Position numbers and translations under genes: made by a program
Shown here: piece after piece, positions 18,909 through 27,817 of the stretch
How the letters are laid out: the number at the start of each line of letters is the position of its first letter
How positions within the stretch are numbered: position 1 is the first letter of the stretch
From: Methanosarcinaceae archaeon
Lineage (GTDB): Archaea > Halobacteriota > Methanosarcinia > Methanosarcinales > Methanosarcinaceae
Length of the DNA: 64,000 nucleotides
Direction of reading: 5' to 3'
Assembly: GCA_030611265.1 (NCBI GenBank)
Contig: JAUWQD010000005.1
Span: 1-64,000 of the forward strand
Notes under the pieces: generated by a model
Told to the model about the DNA's origin: nothing
Databases searched by the model: none
The model's input: the letters and a program-made list of their open reading frames with translations, nothing else

Positions 18909-19577
18909 ATGAGTAATACCAATACTTCTACTACTAATACTACTGCTGCCAATGTCGCTACCATTACCCATACCAACCTCGCAGTTTTGGTTTCAGGACG
19001 AGGGTCCAACCTTCAAGCCATGATAGATAATATCGAGAATGGCAATATCAAAAATGCGAATATTAGCGTAGTCATTAGCGACATGGCAGATGCCTATGCC
19101 CTTGAACGTGCAAAAAAACACGCTCTCGATGCGATCTTTATCGACCCGAAAAGTTTTGCAAACAAAACCGAATACGAGCAGGAACTTGTAAATATCCTTG
19201 ACAGTTATAACACCGACCTGATAGTACTTGCCGGATATATGCGGATCGTTGGCAAAGACGTTATCAGTGCTTACAAGAACAGGATACTGAACATCCATCC
19301 GACATTACTTCCATCGTTTGCTGGATTGCATTCCCACAAACAGACGCTCGATTATGGGGTGAAGGTGTCGGGATGTACTGTACATTTCGTTGATGAGGGA
19401 ATGGATACGGGTCCGATAATTCTACAAAGTTGTGTCCCCGTGCTTGAAAACGATACAGAGGATACGCTTTCGGAACGCATTTTGGAACAAGAGCATAAGA
19501 TATACCCTCAGGTTGTGAAGTTGTTCATTGAGGGTAAACTTAAAGTGGAAGGGCGGATTGTAAGAGTTTCAAAATAG
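18909..19577 (+). CDS. purN: Phosphoribosylglycinamide formyltransferase (10-formyl-THF dependent)
   Basis: PurN transfers a formyl group from 10-formyltetrahydrofolate to GAR in purine synthesis. Motifs VLVSGRGSNLQA, LAGYMRIVGK, NIHPTLLPSFAG and HFVDEGMDTGPII are complete, including the catalytic Asn-His-Asp set. Before them lies a 22-residue low-complexity Asn/Thr-rich extension (MSNTNTSTTNTTAANVATI) that the family usually lacks. It heads a folate-linked run purN-glyA-folD. Many archaea use formate-dependent PurT instead, so the presence of PurN supports tetrahydrofolate use here. Confidence 0.95.
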   Translation: MSNTNTSTTNTTAANVATITHTNLAVLVSGRGSNLQAMIDNIENGNIKNANISVVISDMADAYALERAKKHALDAIFIDPKSFANKTEYEQELVNILDSYNTDLIVLAGYMRIVGKDVISAYKNRILNIHPTLLPSFAGLHSHKQTLDYGVKVSGCTVHFVDEGMDTGPIILQSCVPVLENDTEDTLSERILEQEHKIYPQVVKLFIEGKLKVEGRIVRVSK

Positions 19578-19660
19578 AGTTAATACTATTGTAAATTTAT
19601 ACTACCAACTAATACTACCAATATTCACATACATATTACATAACCAAATGGTGAGAAAAG

Positions 19661-20902
19661 ATGTCCTACATTTCAGAAACTGACCCCCAGATCGCAGAAG
19701 CACTTGAGAAAGAGGCAGAGCGTCAGGATTACAAACTTAACCTGATCGCATCAGAGAACTATACGAGCCGTGCTGTAATGGAAGCACAGGGCTCCATTAT
19801 GACTAACAAGTATGCTGAAGGATATTCCGGCAAACGTTACTATGGTGGCTGTGATTTTGTTGATATCGCAGAAGATCTTGCAATCGAGAGAGCGAAGGAG
19901 ATATTTGGTGCAGAACATGTGAACGTTCAGCCGCACTCAGGGTCGGGCGCGAACATGGCAGTCTATTTTTCAGTGCTCAAGGTCGGCGACACCATCATGT
20001 CCATGGACCTGACACACGGCGGTCACCTATCACACGGCAGCCCTGTGAACTTTGCAGGCCAGTTGTACAATATCGTGCCTTACGGTGTTGACAAGGAAAC
20101 CGAAGCACTTGATTATGATGCTTTGATGGAACTTGCAAAGGAAAACAAACCAAATATGATCGTTGCAGGTGCATCCGCATATTCACGTGAGATCGATTTC
20201 AAACGTTTCAGGGAAATTGCAGACGAGGTAGGAGCATACCTTTTAGCAGACATCGCCCACATCGCAGGGCTTATTGCAGCAGGCGTACACCAAAGTCCAG
20301 TCCCCTATGCTCATTTTGTCACCACCACGACCCACAAGACATTACGCGGTCCACGCGGTGGTATGATCATGTGCAAGGAAGAGTACGCGAAGGGAATTAA
20401 CAAGGCAATATTCCCTGGCATTCAGGGCGGACCATTGATGCACATTATTGCAGCAAAGGCTGTGGCATTCAAGGAAGCACAGAGTCAGCGATACAAGGAT
20501 GATCAGGTGCAGACAGTCAAGAATGCAAAGGTACTGGCTGACAAATTGATCGAACTTGGCTTTGATATTGTCTCGGGCGGCACGGACAACCACATGATGC
20601 TTTTGAACCTCAACAAGTTCGATTTGACAGGTAAGGATGCCGAAGCTGCATTTAGCAGGGCAGGAATTATCCTTAACAAGAACACGATCCCATTCGAGAC
20701 CAGAAGCCCGTTCATCACAAGCGGTGTAAGGATAGGTACTCCGGCTGCGACCACAAGAGGCATGAAAGAACCGGAGATGGAAGAGATCGCAGAGATGGTC
20801 GCTACTGTCATCGACAATGTGGATGATGAACATGTACTTGACAGCGTCAGTGCAGATGTCCAACAACTTTGCAGCAGGTTCCCTATATACAAGAACTTGT
20901 AA
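19661..20902 (+). CDS. glyA: Serine hydroxymethyltransferase
   Basis: Converts serine and tetrahydropterin to glycine and the methylene derivative. The PLP lysine is in [14 protein letters not shown], and the [23 protein letters not shown] and [12 protein letters not shown] blocks are intact over 413 residues. A GGTGAGA site precedes the ATG. Its close linkage to purN and folD suggests that it works with tetrahydrofolate rather than tetrahydromethanopterin, as shown for the Methanosarcina barkeri enzyme; the preference cannot be read directly from the sequence. Confidence 0.96.
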   Translation: MSYISETDPQIAEALEKEAERQDYKLNLIASENYTSRAVMEAQGSIMTNKYAEGYSGKRYYGGCDFVDIAEDLAIERAKEIFGAEHVNVQPHSGSGANMAVYFSVLKVGDTIMSMDLTHGGHLSHGSPVNFAGQLYNIVPYGVDKETEALDYDALMELAKENKPNMIVAGASAYSREIDFKRFREIADEVGAYLLADIAHIAGLIAAGVHQSPVPYAHFVTTTTHKTLRGPRGGMIMCKEEYAKGINKAIFPGIQGGPLMHIIAAKAVAFKEAQSQRYKDDQVQTVKNAKVLADKLIELGFDIVSGGTDNHMMLLNLNKFDLTGKDAEAAFSRAGIILNKNTIPFETRSPFITSGVRIGTPAATTRGMKEPEMEEIAEMVATVIDNVDDEHVLDSVSADVQQLCSRFPIYKNL

Positions 20903-20931
20903 GACTTATTGAAGTGCAGGAATTTACTATA

Positions 20932-20985
20932 CTTAAATTTAAATCTAGATCTAAACTTAAGCTTAAACTTAAATTTAAACTTAGC
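20932..20985. repeat. Hexamer-period AT-rich array upstream of folD
   Basis: A run of near-copies of TTAAAC (with TTAAGC and TTAAAT variants) at a 6-base period lies between glyA and the folD ribosome-binding site. It is rich in 6-base palindromes such as TTTAAA, TCTAGA, CTTAAG and AAGCTT. No function is assigned; slippage or a promoter role is possible. Confidence 0.55.
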
Positions 20986-21002
20986 ATCAGGTGTGATCTA
21001 CA

Positions 21003-21866
21003 ATGTCAGATGAGGGTATTGATCCAAAAATAATCGATGGCAGAAAACTTGCAAAGAAACTGGAAGCGGAAGTTAAAAAAGGCGTGGAGGAACTGAAACT
21101 CGATCGTGGGACAACCCCCGGTCTTGCAACAATCCTTGTCGGAGAAGACCCTGCATCCAAAATGTATGTCAGGTTGAAGCACAAAGCATGCGAGAGAGTG
21201 GGAATTCATGCTGAGGATATTCCACTTCCCGAAACCACAACACAGGAAGAACTTATCGAACATATCAATACGCTGAATAACAGGGATGATATTCACGGTA
21301 TTTTGGTGCAGCTTCCACTTCCCGCCGATATCAATGAGCAAGCAGTAATGCTATCGATCGACCCATCCAAGGATGCGGACGGTTTCCATCCCTACAATAT
21401 GGGACAACTTTTGATCGGGAACGAGGGATTTGTGCCGTGTACACCAAAAGGTGTGCTCCGCGCACTGGAAGAGTATGATGTCGAGATACAGGGCAAACAC
21501 GCTGTGATCGTTGGACATAGTAATGTTGTTGGTAAACCAATGGCTGCAATACTTATGAATCGCAACGCTACGGTGTCAGTATGCCATGTTTATACCGATA
21601 ATCTCAAGAAATTCACATCGGATGCCGACATACTCATTGTTGCGACAGGTGTGAAGCATCTCATCAAAGCCGATATGGTAAAGGAAGGCGCTGTGATATT
21701 TGATGTGGGAATAACCGAAGAAGATGGCAAGGTCTATGGGGATGTTGATTTTGACAACGTGGTGGAAAAGGCGTCACTGATAACTCCCGTACCCGGCGGC
21801 GTGGGCCCGATGACAATATCCATACTCATGCAGCATGTGCTCATGGGTGCTAAAAATACAGAATGA
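21003..21866 (+). CDS. folD: Methylene-THF dehydrogenase/methenyl-THF cyclohydrolase
   Basis: A bifunctional enzyme that oxidises methylene-THF and hydrolyses methenyl-THF to 10-formyl-THF, the PurN substrate. The catalytic Lys is in [14 protein letters not shown], and the signatures [29 protein letters not shown] and [11 protein letters not shown] are all present. Its length of 287 residues is standard. A GGTGTGATC ribosome-binding site lies 5 bases before the ATG. It completes the purN-glyA-folD set. Confidence 0.96.
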   Translation: MSDEGIDPKIIDGRKLAKKLEAEVKKGVEELKLDRGTTPGLATILVGEDPASKMYVRLKHKACERVGIHAEDIPLPETTTQEELIEHINTLNNRDDIHGILVQLPLPADINEQAVMLSIDPSKDADGFHPYNMGQLLIGNEGFVPCTPKGVLRALEEYDVEIQGKHAVIVGHSNVVGKPMAAILMNRNATVSVCHVYTDNLKKFTSDADILIVATGVKHLIKADMVKEGAVIFDVGITEEDGKVYGDVDFDNVVEKASLITPVPGGVGPMTISILMQHVLMGAKNTE

Positions 21867-21884
21867 ATGCTTTTTTTGAGTTGA

Positions 21885-23366
21885 TCATATCAAAAACAAA
21901 AACAAAGAAACAGGGATTGTCACATAATTTCCAGTGGTGTTAAAATCTTTTTTTGAGATCAGAATCCCTTTTTTAAATGCATTTAATCCAACATAGTCTT
22001 TTGAATTTATCTGATTCTGATATTTCACTTCAATTGGGAGTAAATCGCCGTTTTTGTCTTTTATTACAAAATCAACTTCTTTTTTACCTCCTTTTTTTCG
22101 CCAGTAAAAAACATGCTCTTGCGACGTGAAAACATCACTCTGACTAACATTATACATCAGACGGGTGAGATGATTTTCAACAATGGACTCTATTAGTTTG
22201 CTCTTATTTTCAGGGCTCTCAAGATAGGATAAGGTTGAATTGAAATAGTCTGTCTGCCCTGAAACCCATGTTCTAAGTGAATGGAATATAAATGGATCCT
22301 GAAAATATACTTTCTTTTCTTTTTTGGAATTCGATGTTTTTTTAGTAATATCAACCTGATATAATGTATTTAATACAAATGAATTCTCTAAATTTTCAAT
22401 GTATTTTGATACCGTGTTATGTGAACCGATATCACTATCCTTAACGATACTTTGCCAGCTAATGTTAGTGGTAAGTTTATCTGCAACACTTCTCAGTATC
22501 TTTTTTGTAGGTGCTTCCAGTATTTTCCATCGTGCAAGGTCACCTAACAGGGAGCGAATATAAATTTCATACGTGCTGTCATTAATGCTATTTTGTGTGT
22601 AGAATTCATTGATCGATCTAGGGATGCCACCGGTTATTAGGTACTGCTCAAGCAATCTGTCAAGATCGGCTTGATGGATTCGCAATATATCTAAGACAGG
22701 ATCTACATTGTTGTCAAATAATCCAAAAATGATCTCCTGTCTCCTCTTACCATCCAAGAGGGAATATTTTCTGAATAGATCATTTATTGTCGGGTCTACG
22801 GTTTCCGCAAATTCAGCAAATTTCATTGGTGCCAATATCTTGTTTAATGTGCCGCTACCTTCCCCCCTTCTCCCGGGCAATCTTTCAATACTGTACTTAA
22901 TATCTATAGCGTGAGATCCTGTGAGGATGATTGTTGTATTTCTTAATTTACCTGTATCCACCAGATATTTTAGTCCTTTTTCCCAATTTTTAACTGCTGA
23001 AATCTCGTCAAGGAACAGGTATTTTCTATCTAACTGAAATACTGAAACCCAGTCAAGATACAGGTTTATGAGCTCTACGAAATCCTTTTCGTTATCTATC
23101 ATGTCACAGGTATAATAAAAAACACTTTTTGGATCACTGCCGCCAATCAACAGATCTCTTATCATGTTTTTTACCAGAGTGGTTTTACCAACCTGTCTGG
23201 GACCGCGAAGTGTGTATATCCTGTCAGCGTCAAACTTTATGAAATGCTTAATCCTTGGCTCCCATTGGATTTTTGCATTTTCGAAAGCCATTATATGTGG
23301 ATCATTGTGTATCTCAGAAAAATCTTTCCACCATTGATTTTGCTGTGAAATATCCGTGAATTCCAT
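21885..23366 (-). CDS. AAA ATPase with DUF4143-type C-terminus
   Basis: An N-terminal AAA domain with Walker A GPRQVGKTTL (near residue 55) and Walker B KYLFLDEISAVKNW, a winged-helix-like middle, and a C-terminal domain with the PD-(D/E)xK-like pattern EVDFVIKDKNGDLLPIEVKY. This layout is common in archaea and bacteria, and its function is unsettled. The ATG is followed upstream by a TATA-like TGTATATAAAG about 30 bases away, so the message may be leaderless. The gene splits the folate genes and is convergent with folD; its AT-rich composition suggests acquisition. A repeat array lies directly upstream. Confidence 0.85.
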   Translation of the reverse strand: MEFTDISQQNQWWKDFSEIHNDPHIMAFENAKIQWEPRIKHFIKFDADRIYTLRGPRQVGKTTLVKNMIRDLLIGGSDPKSVFYYTCDMIDNEKDFVELINLYLDWVSVFQLDRKYLFLDEISAVKNWEKGLKYLVDTGKLRNTTIILTGSHAIDIKYSIERLPGRRGEGSGTLNKILAPMKFAEFAETVDPTINDLFRKYSLLDGKRRQEIIFGLFDNNVDPVLDILRIHQADLDRLLEQYLITGGIPRSINEFYTQNSINDSTYEIYIRSLLGDLARWKILEAPTKKILRSVADKLTTNISWQSIVKDSDIGSHNTVSKYIENLENSFVLNTLYQVDITKKTSNSKKEKKVYFQDPFIFHSLRTWVSGQTDYFNSTLSYLESPENKSKLIESIVENHLTRLMYNVSQSDVFTSQEHVFYWRKKGGKKEVDFVIKDKNGDLLPIEVKYQNQINSKDYVGLNAFKKGILISKKDFNTTGNYVTIPVSLFLFLI

Positions 23367-23370
23367 AATA

Positions 23371-23476
23371 GTCAGTATTATGACTGATTCTTTATATACA
23401 TTTGGTCAGCCTGATGACCAGTCATTTATATACACTTGGTCAGTACCGTGACCAGTCATTTATAAGCACTTGGTCA
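23371..23476. promoter_or_regulatory. Operator-like array, 34-bp period, GGTCA-N6-TGACC
   Basis: Four GTCA boxes start at 23371, 23405, 23439 and 23473, exactly 34 bases apart. The first three are followed by TGAC after six bases, so each forms an inverted repeat, and a TTTATA-type TATA element follows each. The fourth is a half site. The array begins 5 bases upstream of the ATPase start codon and covers its promoter, as expected for repressor binding. Confidence 0.65.
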
Positions 23477-23650
23477 ATACACCGATAGGAGAGCAAACAG
23501 AATTCCACATACCTCCTTTTTGAAGCTCAATGGAGGGATAATTATCCCCCACATATTGCCAAAATTTGTTTTAAAATTAACGAAACGTCATTCAAGCCCC
23601 CAAGAATCGATTCTTATATAATATATAAAAGCCCATAATTATCGATAACA

Positions 23651-24883
23651 ATGGTTGTTGATGTTGACATATGCGGCTTGAAGATCGGTGATGAGCATCC
23701 TGTACGATTAATGGGTGCCATAAACCTTAGCCGCGAATCTTTTTACAAAGCATCTGTTGCAGACAGTGACTCTATTCTCAATGTGGCACACCGTATGGTA
23801 GATGAAGGTGCGACCATCCTTGACGTTGGAGCACGTTCAACTTGGCCGCTTGCAGAACCTATTACCAAGGAACAGGAACTGCAACGACTTCTGCCTGCGC
23901 TTGAGATATTACAAGACAATGTAGGTGCGCTGATCTCTGTTGATACAATGTTCTCTGACATTGCGGAGAAATCGCTCAAACTGGGTGTAGATGTCATAAA
24001 TGATGTATCCGGTTTTACTGCAGATGAAAAAATGATCGATATAGTGGCAGACCACGGCTGTCCTGCTGTGGTGATGGCATCCAACAAGGTGACAGGCGAC
24101 CCGATCGGCATGGATGCAATAATGGAATCGCTGGATGCGATAATCAATAAAGCCCTGAGCCGTGGGATAGGGGATGAACAGTTGATACTTGATCCTGCAA
24201 TAGGGAAATGGGTCGCTGAAAAAGAACCGATATACGACCTTGAGACTATTGATCGGTTCGAGCGGCTTAATGTGTTTGAAAGACCACTTCTGGCTGCAAT
24301 ATCCCGCAAATCAGTCATAGGAGAGGTACTTGGCAAACCTGCTAAAGACCGGCTTTTTGGCTCCCTCGCAGCGACAGCGGTCGTAGTCAGCAAGGGTGCA
24401 CATATTATCAGGACACATGATGTTGCGCAGACTCTTGATGTTGTCAAAGTGGCAGGTGCGATACGCAGCCGACGTCCTGTTGTAAGGGACGGGGATTTTG
24501 AGGTGTCGGTGCTGGATATCACGCATCCTTCGGATGCGGTCATGGCAATGCGCAAAGTCGATGCAACTGAAACGGGCTGTCATGTGATGAAGAACAAGAC
24601 AGTTAACCGCGTTTTACGTATCAGGAATATCACAACCACAGAAGCACTGATAATTAAGCAGGAAATGCTTGCACGGGGCGGTGATGCTGCACTTGCGCGC
24701 GATGCAGTGTCGCATGAAACCGAAAAGACTGATGTGATAATCACAGGAACCCTGTTGCAAATGGAGCGTCTTATCACCAAACTTGAAGGACAGGCGCGCA
24801 GTTTGCCGCTTATTTCTAAAATGATAAGGGGAACGCTTGATCTTCAGATGGATGTGGAATACCGATATTCGAGGGAAATATAA
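23651..24883 (+). CDS. Dihydropteroate synthase-like protein
   Basis: Residues 1-280 form a pterin-binding TIM barrel (MGAINLSRESFYK, DVGARSTWP, SVDTMFSDIAEK, VINDVSGF, DPAIGKWVAEKEP, AISRKSVIGEVLG). The enzyme joins a pterin to an aminobenzoate-type moiety in folate or methanopterin synthesis; archaeal members such as MJ0301 are linked to tetrahydromethanopterin. Residues 285-410 form an extra C-terminal domain absent from bacterial FolP. TATA-like TTATATAATATATAAAAG lies about 30 bases upstream, so a short or absent leader is likely. metV follows after 3 bases. Confidence 0.85.
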   Translation: MVVDVDICGLKIGDEHPVRLMGAINLSRESFYKASVADSDSILNVAHRMVDEGATILDVGARSTWPLAEPITKEQELQRLLPALEILQDNVGALISVDTMFSDIAEKSLKLGVDVINDVSGFTADEKMIDIVADHGCPAVVMASNKVTGDPIGMDAIMESLDAIINKALSRGIGDEQLILDPAIGKWVAEKEPIYDLETIDRFERLNVFERPLLAAISRKSVIGEVLGKPAKDRLFGSLAATAVVVSKGAHIIRTHDVAQTLDVVKVAGAIRSRRPVVRDGDFEVSVLDITHPSDAVMAMRKVDATETGCHVMKNKTVNRVLRIRNITTTEALIIKQEMLARGGDAALARDAVSHETEKTDVIITGTLLQMERLITKLEGQARSLPLISKMIRGTLDLQMDVEYRYSREI

Positions 24884-24886
24884 AAT

Positions 24887-25492
24887 ATGATAATATCATC
24901 AGCCAAACCTTTTGAGGAAATACTGGCATCATTTGAGAATGAAGACGATATTTTCGTGATCGGCTGCAATGTATGCGCTGCTAAACTGCATATTGGGGGT
25001 GAGCCTGAAGTGCTTGTTATGTGTGAGCAGCTCAGAGCTGCCGGCAAGAATGTTGTTGGATGGGCATTGCCAACCGCAGCGTGCAGTGTTCGTTCATGGG
25101 AATCGCTGGTCGAAAAGAATGCGGCTATTGAAGATGCGCGTGCGATCCTTGTTATGGGATGTGGAAGCGGCACGTCTGTTGTTGCATCGGTAGCGGATGT
25201 TCCTGTGTATTCTTCCAATGATACCACTTCACTTGGTGGACTAAGTCATGATGCCGTCTTGCATGACCAGTGTGCTATGTGTGGAAAGTGCACCATTGAT
25301 GATTTTGGAGGCGTATGTCCAACTGCACAGTGTGCGAAGGGGCTATTGAACGGACCCTGCGGTGGCTCAATGGATGGTAAGTGCGAGGTTGACAGGGATA
25401 TGGATTGTGCGTGGGAACTTATTTACAAGAGACTCAAGGTGCTTGGACGGCTGGATCTGCTGGACAGGATTCATGAGCCGAAGGAACACTAA
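24887..25492 (+). CDS. metV: Methylene-THF reductase zinc-binding subunit MetV
   Basis: A 201-residue protein of the MTHFR C-terminal family, which couples to MetF in Wood-Ljungdahl-type methylene-THF reductases. The N-terminal half has FVIGCNVCAAKLHIGG, and the C-terminal half has the Cys-rich block CAMCGKC...CPTAQCAKGLLNGPCGG and DCAWELIYKRLK, which bind zinc or iron-sulfur. A metF gene is not next to it; the downstream DNA holds only remnants. Together with the upstream gene it forms a two-gene operon of folate C1 metabolism. Confidence 0.9.
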   Translation: MIISSAKPFEEILASFENEDDIFVIGCNVCAAKLHIGGEPEVLVMCEQLRAAGKNVVGWALPTAACSVRSWESLVEKNAAIEDARAILVMGCGSGTSVVASVADVPVYSSNDTTSLGGLSHDAVLHDQCAMCGKCTIDDFGGVCPTAQCAKGLLNGPCGGSMDGKCEVDRDMDCAWELIYKRLKVLGRLDLLDRIHEPKEH

Positions 25493-25521
25493 ATAACGTG
25501 GATATTTTTAAGCACCAACGT

Positions 25522-25549
25522 AGGCTGAACTCCGCGTGCCCATGTGCAC
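25522..25549 (-). pseudogene. Fragment similar to pyrK (HGRAEFS region)
   Basis: These 28 bases match 29694-29721 inside the intact pyrK gene at 25 positions. The minus-strand reading gives LRGAGAHGHAEFSLRW against [16 protein letters not shown] in PyrK. It is a small broken piece and cannot be functional. Confidence 0.6.
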
Positions 25550-25599
25550 CTGCGCCGCGTAGGGCATCGGGGGACGCAGGGAATTGAACATGGGCGACT

Positions 25600-25767
25600 C
25601 TGTATTCCTCTGTGGTTGATGTTCTTATCTTCGGGCATTTACACCATCCGATAATCGAGGAGTCCGAGGTGTTATTGCTCTCCCCGGGCAGTGCCATCGT
25701 ACCTGGAATTGCCGAACACAGCGCTATTGAGCTTGATATTTTTGAGGGTATGTTAGTGGGAGGGTGA
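25600..25767 (+). pseudogene. C-terminal remnant of a YfcE/MJ0936-type metallophosphoesterase
   Basis: One plus-strand frame (codons from about 25600 to the TGA at 25765-25767) reads VDVLIFGHLHHPIIEE then VLLLSPGSAIVPG and SAIELDIFEG. This is the C-terminal signature of calcineurin-like phosphodiesterases, with the metal-binding GHxH motif and the NPGS-like turn. The N-terminal two thirds, with the other metal ligands, are missing and no start codon is present, so this is a gene remnant. Confidence 0.6.
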
Positions 25768-26336
25768 TCAGGTGCGATGGGGGGTGTAGTTATTTTGAGT
25801 ATGAGGGGAAGTGATTTGAGTTTGTTTATGGGTTGTTGTTTTTTTTGTGTAAATGCTCATAATAATAAACAATTTTAAAAAATTCAACTAACTGAAACAA
25901 TATAAATTATATTTTATAATAAGTCAATGGTAATTGTATGGCGGAATTTTGCATTGCATATCTATCTAACAATGGTGTGGCAATGATAATATTTTATTAA
26001 TTTCATACAATAAATTTTCAAAATTAGAATTTTCTGATAAATTAAGTGCAGTTTGTTTAGTATTGTGCTAAATAAATGTAATTATTATTGCCTGACGACA
26101 TAAATTCTCCTATTTTTGTAAAAAATTATGTGGCAAATATCTTTTACAAATTTAATTTATCGCTATCTATTGGCTTTATATCTGTCTAAAATATACACTT
26201 TGCATTTTTCAACCATCACGCTTATATACGATGGGCGCATTATCAGCATGTTTGAAAAAAACCCTTAAAAACCCTTAAAAGTGCCCTAAGTGGGGGGGTT
26301 ATCGGATAGTTATAGCGGAAGCTGTATTTATTTCAA
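25768..26336. other. AT-rich intergenic DNA
   Basis: No supported gene. The stretch is very AT-rich. A tandem AAAAACCCTT duplication lies near 26260-26280, just before the small membrane protein gene. Confidence 0.5.
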
Positions 26337-26576
26337 ATGTGGTGCTCTATGTGGAAAATGGTTATAATGCTAATAAATGATGTGATTGAGAATCCACAAG
26401 GATGGTTAATTGGGGGATGTGTCATGTTCCTTCTTTTAATTATTATAGTAACTTTGTTTTTTTTAATTCTGTCATCGATTGGATTTTTGGTTGGCAATAT
26501 TAGTATGTGGATTACTGCCTTTGCGAGCGAATTATCATTTATAATGGGGTTATTAATGAGCAGAAAATTGGACTAA
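26337..26576 (+). CDS. Hypothetical small membrane protein
   Basis: A 79-residue frame with two hydrophobic stretches (residues 24-52 and 55-72, for example GWLIGGCVMFLLLIIIVTLF). It lies in AT-rich island DNA between gene remnants and the candidate structured RNA. No family is recognised and the ribosome-binding site is weak; ATG 26337 or a later in-frame ATG could be the start. It may be a genuine short gene or a chance frame. Confidence 0.4.
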   Translation: MWCSMWKMVIMLINDVIENPQGWLIGGCVMFLLLIIIVTLFFLILSSIGFLVGNISMWITAFASELSFIMGLLMSRKLD

Positions 26577-26719
26577 TACATATTTTAAGTATTTTAAATA
26601 AAATTCATGCGTCATTGGTTATGAATTCAAATTCTCTTACTGCTGGTGTTTTTGAATAACTAAAAAAGAGCATTTAATCATAACATATGCTTTTCTGACA
26701 TCACCCCTAATAGTAACGG

Positions 26720-26860
26720 TAAACCGCGGACAGGCAGGTCATTGATGTTGAGGGTGCAAGGTCGGTGTCATTCACAAAGGCCAACTGACATCAGACCACG
26801 CGGACGGCTAAGATAGAATTACGAGGCATCAGGACGATGCTCATGGTTTTGGTTTTTTAA
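26720..26860 (+). ncRNA. Candidate structured RNA, GC-rich block ending in hairpin plus T-tract
   Basis: In otherwise AT-rich DNA this block can fold: CCGCG (26724-26728) pairs with CGCGG (26799-26803), and inside GGTCGGTGTCA (26760-26770) pairs with TGACATCAGACC (26786-26797) with one bulged A. A further hairpin, GAGGCATC-AGGAC-GATGCTC (26823-26842), is followed by a T-rich run, like a terminator. No long open frame crosses it. I do not recognise the family; a decayed gene is the alternative. Confidence 0.4.
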
Positions 26861-26921
26861 TCGGATACTGGATACCTGTGAATCTATTTTGGCGCAGTTT
26901 ATACATCCACAAATAATTTGG

Positions 26922-27812
26922 TTATTGTTCCTCTAAAATCTTTTTTGTAGTTTTAAAATGTATTTTAGCGACATCTTTTAAATTGTTCTCCCCATATTTA
27001 TTTATTATTTTTTTGCCAATTTCGATTACTTTATCATTAGCTCCTTTAGCAAAATCAATTTCATATTTTCTTGACATTTCAACTAATCTTCTGAGAAACT
27101 CTGCTCTCGCAATTATAGATGCTGCAGCAACTGCAACATCTGATTCGGCACGAGGCATTTGAACTAATTCAATTTTTTTACCTTTCCCCATTAATGCATT
27201 AATTATGTATTTTTCATTACCAAATTGATCTGAAATTGCTTTATTGCATTCGTTATTCAACAATAAATTTTCTATAGCCCTTGCATGACCCCATGCGAGA
27301 ATTTCATTTAAATTTTTAAGTTTAGAAAATAATTCATTATATTTATTAGGAGATATTTTAATTGTACTTGTTTTACATAATGTTTTTATTTCTTTATCTA
27401 ACTTAAAAATTGATGTTTCACTTAAAGTTTTGGAGTCTTTTACTCCCAATTCTAATAATTGATTTTCAACATCTTCGGAATCTATCAACACGCCACCTAT
27501 TGTTAAAAATCCAAAATAATCGCCTTTTCCAGACTCATCTGTCCCGATTCTTATTATAAATTCTTTCTTATGGGATTTTTCAATTATTTCAGAAGATTTT
27601 AAATTAGAATTTTTAAAATAGGTTGATATAAATTGGTTTGAATTTTTTCCCGTGATAAGTAATTTTCCACTTTCATAAAGAGTTAATGTTATTCCTTCCT
27701 TTCGAGCAAGAAATACAGCATGTGGTCTAGATTCAAAAGAATAATTATTGTTTTTAAGAAAATTCTCTAATTTATCAAAGTCGTTTTTATTTATTTCGGT
27801 AACTTCAGTCAT
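26922..27812 (-). CDS. rnhC: Ribonuclease HIII
   Basis: Cleaves RNA in RNA-DNA hybrids. An N-terminal TBP-like domain (residues 1-75, motif TLYESGKLLITGK) precedes the RNase H type 2 fold with DESGKGDYFG (Asp92, Glu93), KDSK, Asp195 (AISDQFG) and Asp225 (RAESDVAVAAASIIAR), the four expected catalytic acids. RNase HIII is found in few archaea, which normally rely on RNase HII, so transfer is likely. The gene starts 5 bases after the RnlA-like gene, and an AAGGT site inside the end of that gene serves its ATG. The two are one operon. Confidence 0.93.
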   Translation of the reverse strand: MTEVTEINKNDFDKLENFLKNNNYSFESRPHAVFLARKEGITLTLYESGKLLITGKNSNQFISTYFKNSNLKSSEIIEKSHKKEFIIRIGTDESGKGDYFGFLTIGGVLIDSEDVENQLLELGVKDSKTLSETSIFKLDKEIKTLCKTSTIKISPNKYNELFSKLKNLNEILAWGHARAIENLLLNNECNKAISDQFGNEKYIINALMGKGKKIELVQMPRAESDVAVAAASIIARAEFLRRLVEMSRKYEIDFAKGANDKVIEIGKKIINKYGENNLKDVAKIHFKTTKKILEEQ

Positions 27813-27817
27813 ACTTT

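Noticed and set aside
23371..23476. Regular 34-bp array as a CRISPR
   Set aside because: The units are joined without unique spacers, only about four exist, and each is itself a palindrome with a TATA box in a promoter.
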